Assembly (NCBI RefSeq): GCF_000186865.1
Contig: NW_008705568.1
Span: 521,513-585,512, forward strand
Source: Aureococcus anophagefferens
Lineage: Eukaryota > Sar > Pelagophyceae > Pelagomonadales > Pelagomonadaceae
DNA: 64,000 bases
Direction: 5' to 3'
Positions 30,101 to 38,376 of the stretch are shown piece by piece. The notes beneath the pieces were generated by a model that did not search any database, was not told the DNA's origin, and saw only the letters and a list, made by a program, of their open reading frames with translations. The translations under genes were made by a program, and so were the position numbers. Position 1 is the stretch's first letter, and each line of letters starts with the position of its first letter.

Positions 30101-30918
30101 TTAGAAGACGTCCCCGAGGTGGCGGCCGAAGACGCCCGGGGCCAGGAGGCGCGGCGGCGGCAGGCGGGCGCAGGGCGCGTCGATGGTTTCGGGCGCGGAC
30201 CAGGCCGCGGAGCCGTCGTCGTCCAACAGCATGGCCGCGAGGCACGGGTAGGTGCCGTTCCACGCGGCCGCGACGGCGCCGCAGTTCGCGATCGCGTCGT
30301 CGCAGAGGCTCGGGTACCGCTTCCGCACGCGCACGGCGTCGGGGAACGACGCGTAGTGCGCTTTGCCCGCGCCGAGGAAGCGGAACAGCGACTCGAAGAC
30401 GCGCTCCGCGTGGGTCGTGAGGTCCTCGTAGAGGACGATTGGCCCGCGAGGCACTCGCCCCGCAGCAGCTTGACCGCGCAGGGCTGCGACGGGCCGCTGG
30501 CGTTGCGGTTCAGCGCGACGCACTTGGGCTTGGACATGGGCTCGANATAGACGCGGACGCCGTCGGAGAGGTGGGCCAGCGTCTCCGAGAGCCACTCGCT
30601 GCCCGTGCGGGCGGCCTTGAAGACGACGAACGAAGTCACGCGCGCGGCCGTCGGGTGGCCCCGCGCGCTGCGGCACCACCAGTGCAGCGCGTGCGACTCG
30701 TTGCCGGCGCCGCGGCCGCCCTTGACGGACGCCGCCGGGCTCGCGGAGGCGCATTTCTCCGGGAACTGCGCCGCCCAGGTGTCCCGCGCGTCGGGGACGA
30801 CGAGCGGCGGCTGGTGCGCGAGTTCGTCGGCGATGGCCGCGCGGTCGCCGAAGCCGGCGCGTGTCGCGGCGAAGATGGAGAGCAGGATGGCCTGGGTGCG
30901 CTGTCTCGCGCGAACCAT
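30101..30918 (-). CDS. Sulfotransferase-like protein; one frame break and one N
   Basis: Start ATG 30918 gives [20 protein letters not shown], a possible signal anchor. [20 protein letters not shown] resembles the 5'-phosphosulfate loop of sulfotransferases, and after a frame break near 30446-30452 the sequence continues [20 protein letters not shown] and FLGAGKAHY, the usual YEDL...FLG order. An ambiguous base at 30546 leaves one residue undetermined. The family moves sulfate from PAPS to sugars, proteins or small molecules. The break is consistent with one missing base. Substrate unknown. Confidence 0.6.
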
Positions 30919-31017
30919 CGCGCTAGCAGCGCAGGCCGACTTTGCCACAACTTTGCCACAGCTCGCCAAGGACATGCAGACTTCCACTCGAGACGGGCGA
31001 CCGAAGATTTCTCGAGG

Positions 31018-31965
31018 ATGGCTGGCGCCAAGATGATCGCGTGCGCCCTGGCAGCACTCTCGTCGTCCGCCGTCGCGCTCGTACCGCCGCCGACGCAGAA
31101 GCTCGGTCACAAGTTCACCTACGAGGCGACGATCTCCCGCGACAACTGGAAGACCTCCGGCCGCGACCTGCTGCTGCCGGCCAGCGACGCGTCGTCGACC
31201 ATCATCTTCGACGCGGACCACCCGGACGCATCGGACCCCGTGGCCATCGTCTTCCTGCCGTCGCTCGCGCTGCCCAAGGTCAACGCCATGTCGAGCTCGC
31301 TCCGGACCTGGTGCCGGCGGAACGAGTACAGCTTCGTCGTCGCCGACTACCACGGCGTCGGCCGGTCCACGGGCGACGTCGAGCAGGCGACGCTGTCCAA
31401 GTGGGTCGACGACACGGTGACGCTGCTGCGGACCGTGGCGTCGCCCGAGGAGCACCGGCGCGTCGTGCTCGTCGGCGCGGGCGTCGGCGGCTGGATCGCG
31501 TGCCTCGTCGCGATGCGCCACCCGGACCTCGTCGGCGGCGTCGTCGGCCTCGCCGCGGACCCGGACTTCACCGAGGAGCTGCTGTTGAAGCGGCTGCCCC
31601 AGGACGTCATCGACCGCATCATGGAGGGCATGGAGGAGGTCACGTGGGGCGACAAGACGTACCCCATCACGAAGGCGCTCATCGAGGACGCGCGCGAGCA
31701 CCACCTGCTCCTCGACGGGCCGGAGCGCACGCTGCCCATCCAGTGCCCCGTGCGCCTCCTCCACGGCCTCATGGACGAGGAGGTGCCCTTCGACACGTGC
31801 GTGCGGCTCGCGCAGCGCATCGAGACCGAGGACGTGACCATCTCCCTGTCCAAGAGCGGCCACTACATGGACGACATCGACGACATGCAGCGCACGCGCA
31901 TCGCCATCCAGGACTGCCTCGAGTCCATCTTCGTCTACGACCTCCGGTCGCCGACGTCGGGCTGA
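31018..31965 (+). CDS. ABHD10-like alpha/beta hydrolase lacking the nucleophilic serine
   Basis: A 315-residue protein with an N-terminal targeting-like leader ([20 protein letters not shown]). The fold matches ABHD10: [38 protein letters not shown] (acid Asp) and a C-terminal SGHYM (His). The nucleophile elbow, normally G-x-S-x-G, reads [11 protein letters not shown], so Gly replaces Ser. ABHD10 removes acyl groups from proteins in mitochondria; this copy probably cannot do so by the normal mechanism. The divergent spacer to the sulfotransferase gene is 99 bp. Confidence 0.8.
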
Positions 31966-31989
31966 GCGAACGCGGCCCCCGGGAAATCA

Positions 31990-32115
31990 GTCTGCACATA
32001 GCTACGACCTGTTCTATAGACATCGAAATTTTTCCCATGCCGGAGTAGCCGTAGCCGGCGGCGGCGACGACGACCCGTTCTATGGACATCGAATGTTACA
32101 CGCCGTAGTAGCCGT
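31990..32115. repeat. Imperfect ~63-bp tandem duplication at the 3' end of the next gene
   Basis: TTCTATAGACATCGAA (near 32011) and TTCTATGGACATCGAA (near 32076) are each followed by GCCG-like sequence and GTAGCCGTAGCCGGCG. The second copy contains the stop codon of the minus-strand gene; the first lies beyond it, so the gene's 3' end has been duplicated into the spacer. Confidence 0.65.
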
Positions 32116-32614
32116 AGCCGGCGACGACGGCGACCGCGGCGGCGGCGACGGCCTCCGGCGGCGGCAGCGTCTGCCTCTTCGGCACGACGGGCGCGTGCAC
32201 GGGCGCGACGACGTCGCCGAACTTGGCGTAGAAGTCGCCCGCGCCCGCCGCCGCGGCGAGGTCCAGGTCGTCGAGGGCCACGGGTCGGCCGGCGGGAGGC
32301 GCGCCGACGTGGAACGTCACGTCCGCGTCGTCGGGCCAGAGCGCCTCGAACGTCTCCGCGACGACGGCCGCGTCCTCGGTCGCGCCGAAGCTCGCGGCGA
32401 CCTGGCCGCCGGCGTCGTCGCCGGCCGCGAAGGCGAGGTCGAAGCGCTCGCGCTTCGGCGCGTAGAGCGCCTCCAGCTCTTCCGTGGTTTTGCCCCGGAG
32501 CTGCTCGTGGGACAGCTTCAGGCAGACGGTCTCGTCGTCGATCTTGTAGAGGGCGAGGTGCAGCGACCGCCGGAGGCCGCGGGTCGCCGCGACGCGGCGA
32601 GCCTGGCGGAGCAT
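32096..32614 (-). CDS. Unknown protein with mitochondrial-type presequence and C-terminal hydrophobic segment
   Basis: A 172-residue protein starting MLRQARRVAATRGLRRSLHL, an arginine-rich amphipathic leader typical of mitochondrial import. The body is mixed charged sequence (KLSHEQLRGKTTEELEALYA) and the end is AVAAAAVAVVAGYGYYGV, long enough for one membrane helix. I do not recognise the family. A small inner-membrane mitochondrial protein is a reasonable guess. Confidence 0.55.
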   Translation of the reverse strand: MLRQARRVAATRGLRRSLHLALYKIDDETVCLKLSHEQLRGKTTEELEALYAPKRERFDLAFAAGDDAGGQVAASFGATEDAAVVAETFEALWPDDADVTFHVGAPPAGRPVALDDLDLAAAAGAGDFYAKFGDVVAPVHAPVVPKRQTLPPPEAVAAAAVAVVAGYGYYGV

Positions 32615-32812
32615 CTCGACGAGGCGCTCTTTGCCGCAAGCTCTCGAGCACGAGCTGTGCCACGGGCAGCGGCATCATCGCAGTGTTGCCGTCTGCACTC
32701 TCCCCTTTGCCGGCGGGCAGCCCTCGAGGACGAGGGACTCCAGGGGACGGCAGCCGCTGGACCTTGGGATTCGGCGCCGGGAGCAGGTCCGACGCGGCCC
32801 CGGCTTTCACCG

Positions 32813-33124
32813 ATGACGTCGCCCACGCGGTTCCGCGAGCTGCGGAAGAAGGCGGCCCGCGTGACCGGGGCGCACCACGCCTTTAGCCCCCGGAAGCGGC
32901 CGGCCCCGGACCTGGAGCGGGAGGCGTCGGTCCCCGGCACGTCGCCGGACTTCCTCGGCGAGGAGCCCGAGGGCGAGACGAAGATGGACCCCGATTTCGA
33001 CGCCGAGGAGGCGTCGCAGGAGACGACGGACAGAGAAGCGGAGGAGGCCGCGGAGAAAGCGCTCAAGGACGAGATGGAGGCCGTCTGGGTCCTCGGCTAC
33101 CGCGTCGACAACATCTTCGCCTGA
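32813..33124 (+). CDS. Small acidic protein of unknown function
   Basis: 103 residues from ATG 32813. The N-terminus is basic (RFRELRKKAARVTGAHHAFS) and the second half is very acidic with a probable helix (REAEEAAEKALKDEME), ending VLGYRVDNIFA. It fits the alternating-strand pattern and has its own divergent spacer of 198 bp, which supports it being real. No family is recognised. Confidence 0.5.
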   Translation: MTSPTRFRELRKKAARVTGAHHAFSPRKRPAPDLEREASVPGTSPDFLGEEPEGETKMDPDFDAEEASQETTDREAEEAAEKALKDEMEAVWVLGYRVDNIFA

Positions 33125-33222
33125 CCTTATTCTTTTTGTGGGCGGCGACGCTGTGCGCGCACGAGCGCGCGCACAGCTTCGCCGCCGCCGCCGCCGCGCG
33201 CGCCCCCCCGTCGCGTAGTATT

Positions 33223-34761
33223 CTATGCCGGCTCGTAGATCGACGCGAGGGAAAACACGCGCACCGTGGCCGTCGCGCTCTCCGCGAACTCGCCGTCGAC
33301 GGCCGTCGCCGCGAGCCGCAGGCTCGTCGGCACGGCCGCGGGCTGCCCGTCGGGCCCGCGCGCGCGGAGCCGGCCGCCGCGCGGCGCGGACGTCGCGACG
33401 CGGCCGCCCTGCGCGAAGACCTCGGCGGCGACGGGGTCGACGAAGATCCGGAGGCTGAGGGTGGCGTCGTCGGCCTTCCAGGCGAAGGCGTCGCCCGTCT
33501 TGAAGAGCGACGTCGCGCAGCCGGAGGCGTCGCATTTGAGCGACAGACTCCCGCCCGCGCCGAAGGAGAGCGCGAGCTCCGCGCCCCGCTGGAGCTTCCG
33601 CGAGTGGCCGCCCCAGCGCACGAGGATCTCGACGGCGTCGGCTCGGGGCCAGTCGAGCGCGAGCGGTTTTTCATAGAGCGACGCGCCGTCCGCGCGCGCG
33701 ACCGTCGCTATTCTCAAGCCTCGCAATTCGGCGACGGGGTTCGACGTCAGGATCCCGAGCTCGCGGTCGTAGGCGAGCTCCCGCGGTAAAGTCAAACAAC
33801 CGTGGGCGACGCCCGAGAGCCACGCCCAGACTATCCGCCGGCCGCCGACGTCGTAGTCCTTGGGCGCGTAGTAGCCCGCCCCCCGGTCCAATCTTCGGCA
33901 CTCCGTCGGATCCTCGCCCGCGGCGCCCTTGCAGGCGACGACGGGTCGACCCGTCGTCGTCGTCCACGTCAGCGTCGCGTCGTCCCAGTCGCCGAGGTGG
34001 TAGAACGCCTGGCCTTTCCCGTAGAAGTGGACGTGCGTCGGGTCGCCCGGCTGGGCGCCGGGATTGGGGAACAGGCTCGGGCACTCGCCCAACGGCAAGT
34101 TCGAGGTGCCCTCTAGTTTCCACGTCGAGAGGAAGTCGGAGCCCGCCGTCGCGTAGACGGGAGCGCCGTCGCGGTCGCACCGGTCGCAGCCCGGCATCTT
34201 GCCGCCCTTGGCGATCATGCGCCACGTTCCCTCGTAGCGCCAGGCCGTCGACGGGTCGTCGTCCGTCTTCTCGATGAGGGGGTCGTCGCGTTTTTTGTAG
34301 TTTGTAAACGTGTCGTCCGGAAGCGCGGCGCCGAACGCGTTGGGGAAGCCGCGGCCCGCGTAGACGAGGACGACGCCGCCGTCGGTTCTGGTGGCCGAGC
34401 CCGTGTAGATGGCCTTGGCGCTCCAGGCCTCGGGGCCGTTCCAGATCGCGACGGGGAGGAACGACCAGCGCGCGAGGTCCTTGGAGACCGCGTGGCCCCA
34501 GACGGGCCCCTGCTCCGCGCCGCCCGTGGACCGGCAGATGCGCTTCTGGAAGAAGACGTGGTGCGCGCCGCGATCATCCACAAAAGGCGCGTTCGGGTCG
34601 TTCATGTCGCAGGTCGGGTCCTGGAGATGGATCACGGCCGCCGGCGCGTGGGGCGCGCCGCAGGTCTCGTGGCCCGGGCCGCAGGGGACGCCGTCGCAGA
34701 CGTGCGGGTAGCCATCGAAGGCCGCGGCGCGTGCGAGGATGAGCGCTACGAGGGGCTGCAT
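33223..34761 (-). CDS. GH32 family glycoside hydrolase (invertase/fructanase-like), secreted
   Basis: A 512-residue protein from ATG 34761 with signal peptide MQPLVALILARAAAFDG. Family motifs in order: DMNDPNAPFVDD (nucleophile Asp), WGHAVSKDLARWSFLPVA, YTGSATRTDGG, DDPSTAWR (the RDP block, here DDP; stabilising Asp kept) and GECPSLFPNPG (acid/base Glu). A C-terminal beta-sandwich ends the protein. GH32 enzymes cleave sucrose or fructans. An in-frame ATG at 34836 would bury the signal peptide, so 34761 is preferred. The Arg-to-Asp change in RDP may alter substrate fit. Confidence 0.85.
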   Translation of the reverse strand: MQPLVALILARAAAFDGYPHVCDGVPCGPGHETCGAPHAPAAVIHLQDPTCDMNDPNAPFVDDRGAHHVFFQKRICRSTGGAEQGPVWGHAVSKDLARWSFLPVAIWNGPEAWSAKAIYTGSATRTDGGVVLVYAGRGFPNAFGAALPDDTFTNYKKRDDPLIEKTDDDPSTAWRYEGTWRMIAKGGKMPGCDRCDRDGAPVYATAGSDFLSTWKLEGTSNLPLGECPSLFPNPGAQPGDPTHVHFYGKGQAFYHLGDWDDATLTWTTTTGRPVVACKGAAGEDPTECRRLDRGAGYYAPKDYDVGGRRIVWAWLSGVAHGCLTLPRELAYDRELGILTSNPVAELRGLRIATVARADGASLYEKPLALDWPRADAVEILVRWGGHSRKLQRGAELALSFGAGGSLSLKCDASGCATSLFKTGDAFAWKADDATLSLRIFVDPVAAEVFAQGGRVATSAPRGGRLRARGPDGQPAAVPTSLRLAATAVDGEFAESATATVRVFSLASIYEPA

Positions 34762-34968
34762 CGGGCAGCCTTTTGGTGCTATCGGTGCCTGAACATCGCG
34801 CGCAGCCGGGCTCAAGTGAGACTTCGAGGCAGACATCAAGATTGAGCTCGCGTCGACGAATAAAGCTTAAAAGGGAAAGGGCCGGGCCAGCTGCCGCAGT
34901 GTAGACCACTGTCTCACCACGGCTGATTGCCAACGCGCGCCGCCAAGCAACACCCGCGTCGTCCGCGC

Positions 34969-37215
34969 ATGCGGCGCCTCGGCGTCGTCGCCTTCGCGGC
35001 GGCCGTGGGCCTCTGCCCCGGCCTCCAGACGACGCGCGCGCCGGCGCCCCCGGCGCAGACGCGGCGGCGAACAAACACCCCACCGAAGAACGGAAACGGC
35101 GTCCCGATCGCCACGACCTCCCTCGGCGCCAACCCGACCGACGACGACTGGTGGACGCCCTTCCTCGTGCGGCCGGGCCAGGACGAGGCCTACGCCATCC
35201 TCAGCGACTTCCAGCGCGGGGAAGCGGCGGACGACGCGTTCGACCACGCGGTCCACGGCGCCAAGTTCCTCGACGACCCCGAGTCGGGCGCCTTCCCGAC
35301 GCGGCGCGCCGTCCTCTCGAACGTGCTCGAGGGCGAGGTCTCGTCGAGCTGGTGGGGCGCGATCCTCGAGGCCTTCGACAAAACGTCGTCCTCGGAATCC
35401 GAGCTCTTCGACGCCGCGTGGCAACGCGTGCGGGCGGACCTCGGCCCCGCGGGCGCCGACGCGGCGGGCGACGTCTCCCGCAAGGCCCACGCGGCGACGA
35501 AGTTGTTGCACACCTGGGCCTCGATGACGTCGACGCCCGCGGAGGCGAAGCTCGTTTTAGCGCGCGGCGCGCGCATCGCCGCGTACATCGCGCGGACGCC
35601 CTTCGGCGGCGACGCGGACATGGTCGCCGCGGCCCTGCTCTGCGAGGCGCACGAGGCGTTAGATGGTTTGCGCCTCGAGGAGATCCGAGCGTCCGTCGGC
35701 CCGGAAGCCGCCGGTTTGGTCCGGTGCCTCAACAACCTGTCGCAGCTCTACCGGCTGCAGCGCGCGCGCTGGGACGCCGAGGGCGACGAGCTCTGGCGCT
35801 GCGACCAGGACGTGCGCCACGACTTCGCCGACGACGAGCTGTTGTATACTTGTCGTTTACCTTCTTCCCACGCGAAGAATTTGCGGCAGATGTTAGTGGC
35901 AGTCGCGGGCGACTTCCGCGCGCTGCCCCTGCTGCTGGTGCGCCACCTCGAGAAGTTGCACGAGGAGTGCGGCTCGGCGGCGGCGGCGCGGGAGGCGTCC
36001 CTGCTGGAGGCCGCGTCGGAGCACATCAAGGCCACGGTCCCCAATGTGACGCCGTCGACGCGCGCGCGCGACGCGCTGGACGTCCTCGCCCCGCTCGCGG
36101 ACCGCTTCGGGCTCAACCAGCTCAAGAACGACCTCGAGGACGCGGCCTTTGAACGCCTCGCCCCGGCGACGCGGTCCCAGATCCTCAAGGCCCTCGATCG
36201 GAAGCGCGACGACCGGTCCGTCGTCCGCGGCGACGTGTCCGCGCGGTTGCGGCGCCTCATGGTCGAGGACGACGTGCTGATGAACGCCGTGGAGAGTCTG
36301 CGGGTGTCCACGCGGGAGAAGGAGCCCTACTCCGTGTGGCGCAAACAGCGGAAGTTGCGCGCGCGCGCCGAGGCGAACGTCGAGGTCGACGGGTTTTCTA
36401 CCGTCGTGGACCCGTCGGGCGACGAGGTGCTCTATCCGTTGGACACCATCGCGCTCCGGATTGTGTTGGACCCGACGGCCCTGGCGCCGGACGCGTCCGC
36501 CGCCGCGAAGGCGACGAGGGTGGCCGCCGGCGAAGCTTTGTGCTACCACGCGCTGAACTTGGTCCAGGCGGCCTGGCAGCCTTTGCAGAACCGGACCAAG
36601 GACTACGTGGCCCGCCCCAAGGCCAACGGCTACCAGTCGCTGCACACGACGGTGTTGATGAGGTTGCACGGCGCGTCGTATCCCTTCGAGGTGCAGATCC
36701 GGACGCGCGACATGCACCTCGTCGCGGAGTTCGGGTCCGCGGCCCACGCCTTGTACTCGGGCGCGCGGCCCGCGCCGGTGCCCGTCGCGCCGCCGCCGCC
36801 GCGGGAGGAGGAGGCGGCCGTCGAGGTCCCCGGGGAGCCTCTCGAGGGCGAGGCCGAGTCGTCGGCGATCGGCGCGCGGCTCGGCAAGTCCATGGGCGAC
36901 CGGCTGCGGGCCGAGCGCATCTTCGTGTTGGCGTCCGGCGGCCGCGTGCTCACGGTCGGCGCCAACGACAACGCCGTCGACGTCCGCAAGGCCTTGCTGC
37001 GGGACCTCGAGCACGACGCGGGCGAGGGCGCTTTGGTCACCGGCGGCGGCCTCTGGCTCGACGACGAGCGGGCGCGGGGCCACCTCGAGATCAACGGCAA
37101 GCGCCTCGAGTGGCTCCAGTCGCTGTCGACGAAGCTCCTCAACGGCGACGAGGTCCGCTGGGTCGAGGACCCGGAGGCCGCGCACGGCGAGCTCGAGGAG
37201 ACGCCGCGGCCCTGA
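34969..37215 (+). CDS. RelA/SpoT homologue (RSH), ppGpp synthetase with degenerate hydrolase domain, probably plastid
   Basis: 748 residues. The N-terminus MRRLGVVAFAAAVGLCPGLQ looks like a signal peptide and is followed by an Arg/Pro/Thr-rich stretch, as in stramenopile plastid proteins. The HD hydrolase region reads ADMVAAALLCEAHEALDG where an active enzyme has LLHDTVED, so hydrolysis is probably lost. The synthetase is intact: EPYSVWRKQRK, YPLDTIALRIVLD, DYVARPKANGYQSLHTTV and FEVQIRTRDMHLVAEFG. A TGS-like domain follows (RIFVLASGGRVLTVGANDNA). RSH enzymes tune plastid transcription and translation through ppGpp. Confidence 0.9.
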   Translation: MRRLGVVAFAAAVGLCPGLQTTRAPAPPAQTRRRTNTPPKNGNGVPIATTSLGANPTDDDWWTPFLVRPGQDEAYAILSDFQRGEAADDAFDHAVHGAKFLDDPESGAFPTRRAVLSNVLEGEVSSSWWGAILEAFDKTSSSESELFDAAWQRVRADLGPAGADAAGDVSRKAHAATKLLHTWASMTSTPAEAKLVLARGARIAAYIARTPFGGDADMVAAALLCEAHEALDGLRLEEIRASVGPEAAGLVRCLNNLSQLYRLQRARWDAEGDELWRCDQDVRHDFADDELLYTCRLPSSHAKNLRQMLVAVAGDFRALPLLLVRHLEKLHEECGSAAAAREASLLEAASEHIKATVPNVTPSTRARDALDVLAPLADRFGLNQLKNDLEDAAFERLAPATRSQILKALDRKRDDRSVVRGDVSARLRRLMVEDDVLMNAVESLRVSTREKEPYSVWRKQRKLRARAEANVEVDGFSTVVDPSGDEVLYPLDTIALRIVLDPTALAPDASAAAKATRVAAGEALCYHALNLVQAAWQPLQNRTKDYVARPKANGYQSLHTTVLMRLHGASYPFEVQIRTRDMHLVAEFGSAAHALYSGARPAPVPVAPPPPREEEAAVEVPGEPLEGEAESSAIGARLGKSMGDRLRAERIFVLASGGRVLTVGANDNAVDVRKALLRDLEHDAGEGALVTGGGLWLDDERARGHLEINGKRLEWLQSLSTKLLNGDEVRWVEDPEAAHGELEETPRP

Positions 37216-37261
37216 CCTTTTGCACATTCTACCCTGCACATACCTGCACATAAGAACCGAT

Positions 37262-38176
37262 TTACATGTAGCCGAGCCCCGCGAGCTTGCGGATCTGCTC
37301 CGTCAGCGGGAGCGAGACGACGAAGACGGGCGCGAGGCGCACGAAGAAGGGCGTGAAGCCGCGGTAGAAGGCGAGGGGCCCGTCGGCCTTGAGGATGGCC
37401 GCGGCGCAGGCCAGGGACGAGCCGTAGGGGTTCGCGCCGCCCATGCCCGCGGCCTGGAACCGCGTCATGACGACGTCCGCGGGCGTCGAGCACAGGCACC
37501 CGCCGAAGGCCCCCGCCGTCGACGCGGCGGCGTGGAGCGCGAAGCCCTCGTCCATGAACCCGTACCGCTTCGACGCCGTCTTGCAGCCGTCGTAGCCGAG
37601 CTGCATGCCCGCGCTGAGCAGCGCGCCGCGCGCCATCAGCGCGCCCGACCCGCGCAGCAGCGCGCCGTCGGCGCCCAGAGCGGCGAGGCCCGCGGCGAGG
37701 GACCGCCCGTGGAAGCGCGGGACCTCGCCCTTGGACGCGCCGGACGTCAGCACGCCGTCCGCGCCGATCGCGCCCGCCTCGGCCTGCGCGAGCGTCTTGA
37801 CCTGATATACCGGGCTCGAAGCAAAGTAGCCGACGCCGCCGGCGAGCAGGCCGGCGAAAAACATGACCGGCGCGTTCTTCTCGCTCGCGCCCGCGGCGTC
37901 GAGCATGGCGTCGCGCACGTAGGGGTAGCAGCCGACGCGGCCCATCGAGGAGATGCCGATGCCGAGGAAGTTCGCGAGGATGCCCGGCGCGTACAGGCCG
38001 CCCCAGAGGCCCTCGGCCGCCACGATCTCGAGCGCGAAGGGCCGCATGGCCACGGACGACGCGCTCACCTGGTAGCGCACCTTGAGCGTGTCCAGCGGGT
38101 TCATGACCGCGACGGCGAGGCCGCCGGACACGCCCGCGGCGCCGCAGCCGACGACGAAGTCGTAGGTCGACGCCAT
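37262..38176 (-). CDS. Mitochondrial carrier (SLC25) family transporter
   Basis: 304 residues, about three repeats of two helices. Carrier signatures: NPLDTLKVRYQ (repeat 1), SPVYQVKTLAQ (repeat 2, Asp/Glu replaced by Tyr) and TPADVVMTRFQ (repeat 3). Substrate contact residues cannot be assigned by eye. The family exchanges metabolites across the mitochondrial inner membrane, and some members act in plastids or peroxisomes. The ATG at 38176 starts directly before the first helix. It converges with RSH, 46 bp between stop codons. Confidence 0.85.
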   Translation of the reverse strand: MASTYDFVVGCGAAGVSGGLAVAVMNPLDTLKVRYQVSASSVAMRPFALEIVAAEGLWGGLYAPGILANFLGIGISSMGRVGCYPYVRDAMLDAAGASEKNAPVMFFAGLLAGGVGYFASSPVYQVKTLAQAEAGAIGADGVLTSGASKGEVPRFHGRSLAAGLAALGADGALLRGSGALMARGALLSAGMQLGYDGCKTASKRYGFMDEGFALHAAASTAGAFGGCLCSTPADVVMTRFQAAGMGGANPYGSSLACAAAILKADGPLAFYRGFTPFFVRLAPVFVVSLPLTEQIRKLAGLGYM

Positions 38177-38376
38177 CGCTTTGCGTGCAAGCGGTGGCGC
38201 ACGATGTGGATTGCGAGAGCGGCGGCTGCCGGTGGCTGCAGACGCGACGGCGGACTTGATGGCGGACGCGATCGCGATGATTATGGGCTGAGGCTGATCA
38301 AACGTCAACGCCTCGATGGTGGCAATGATGAGGCGCTTGCCGTACAAGTCCGCCTCGTCGCGGAGCGCCCGACGCG

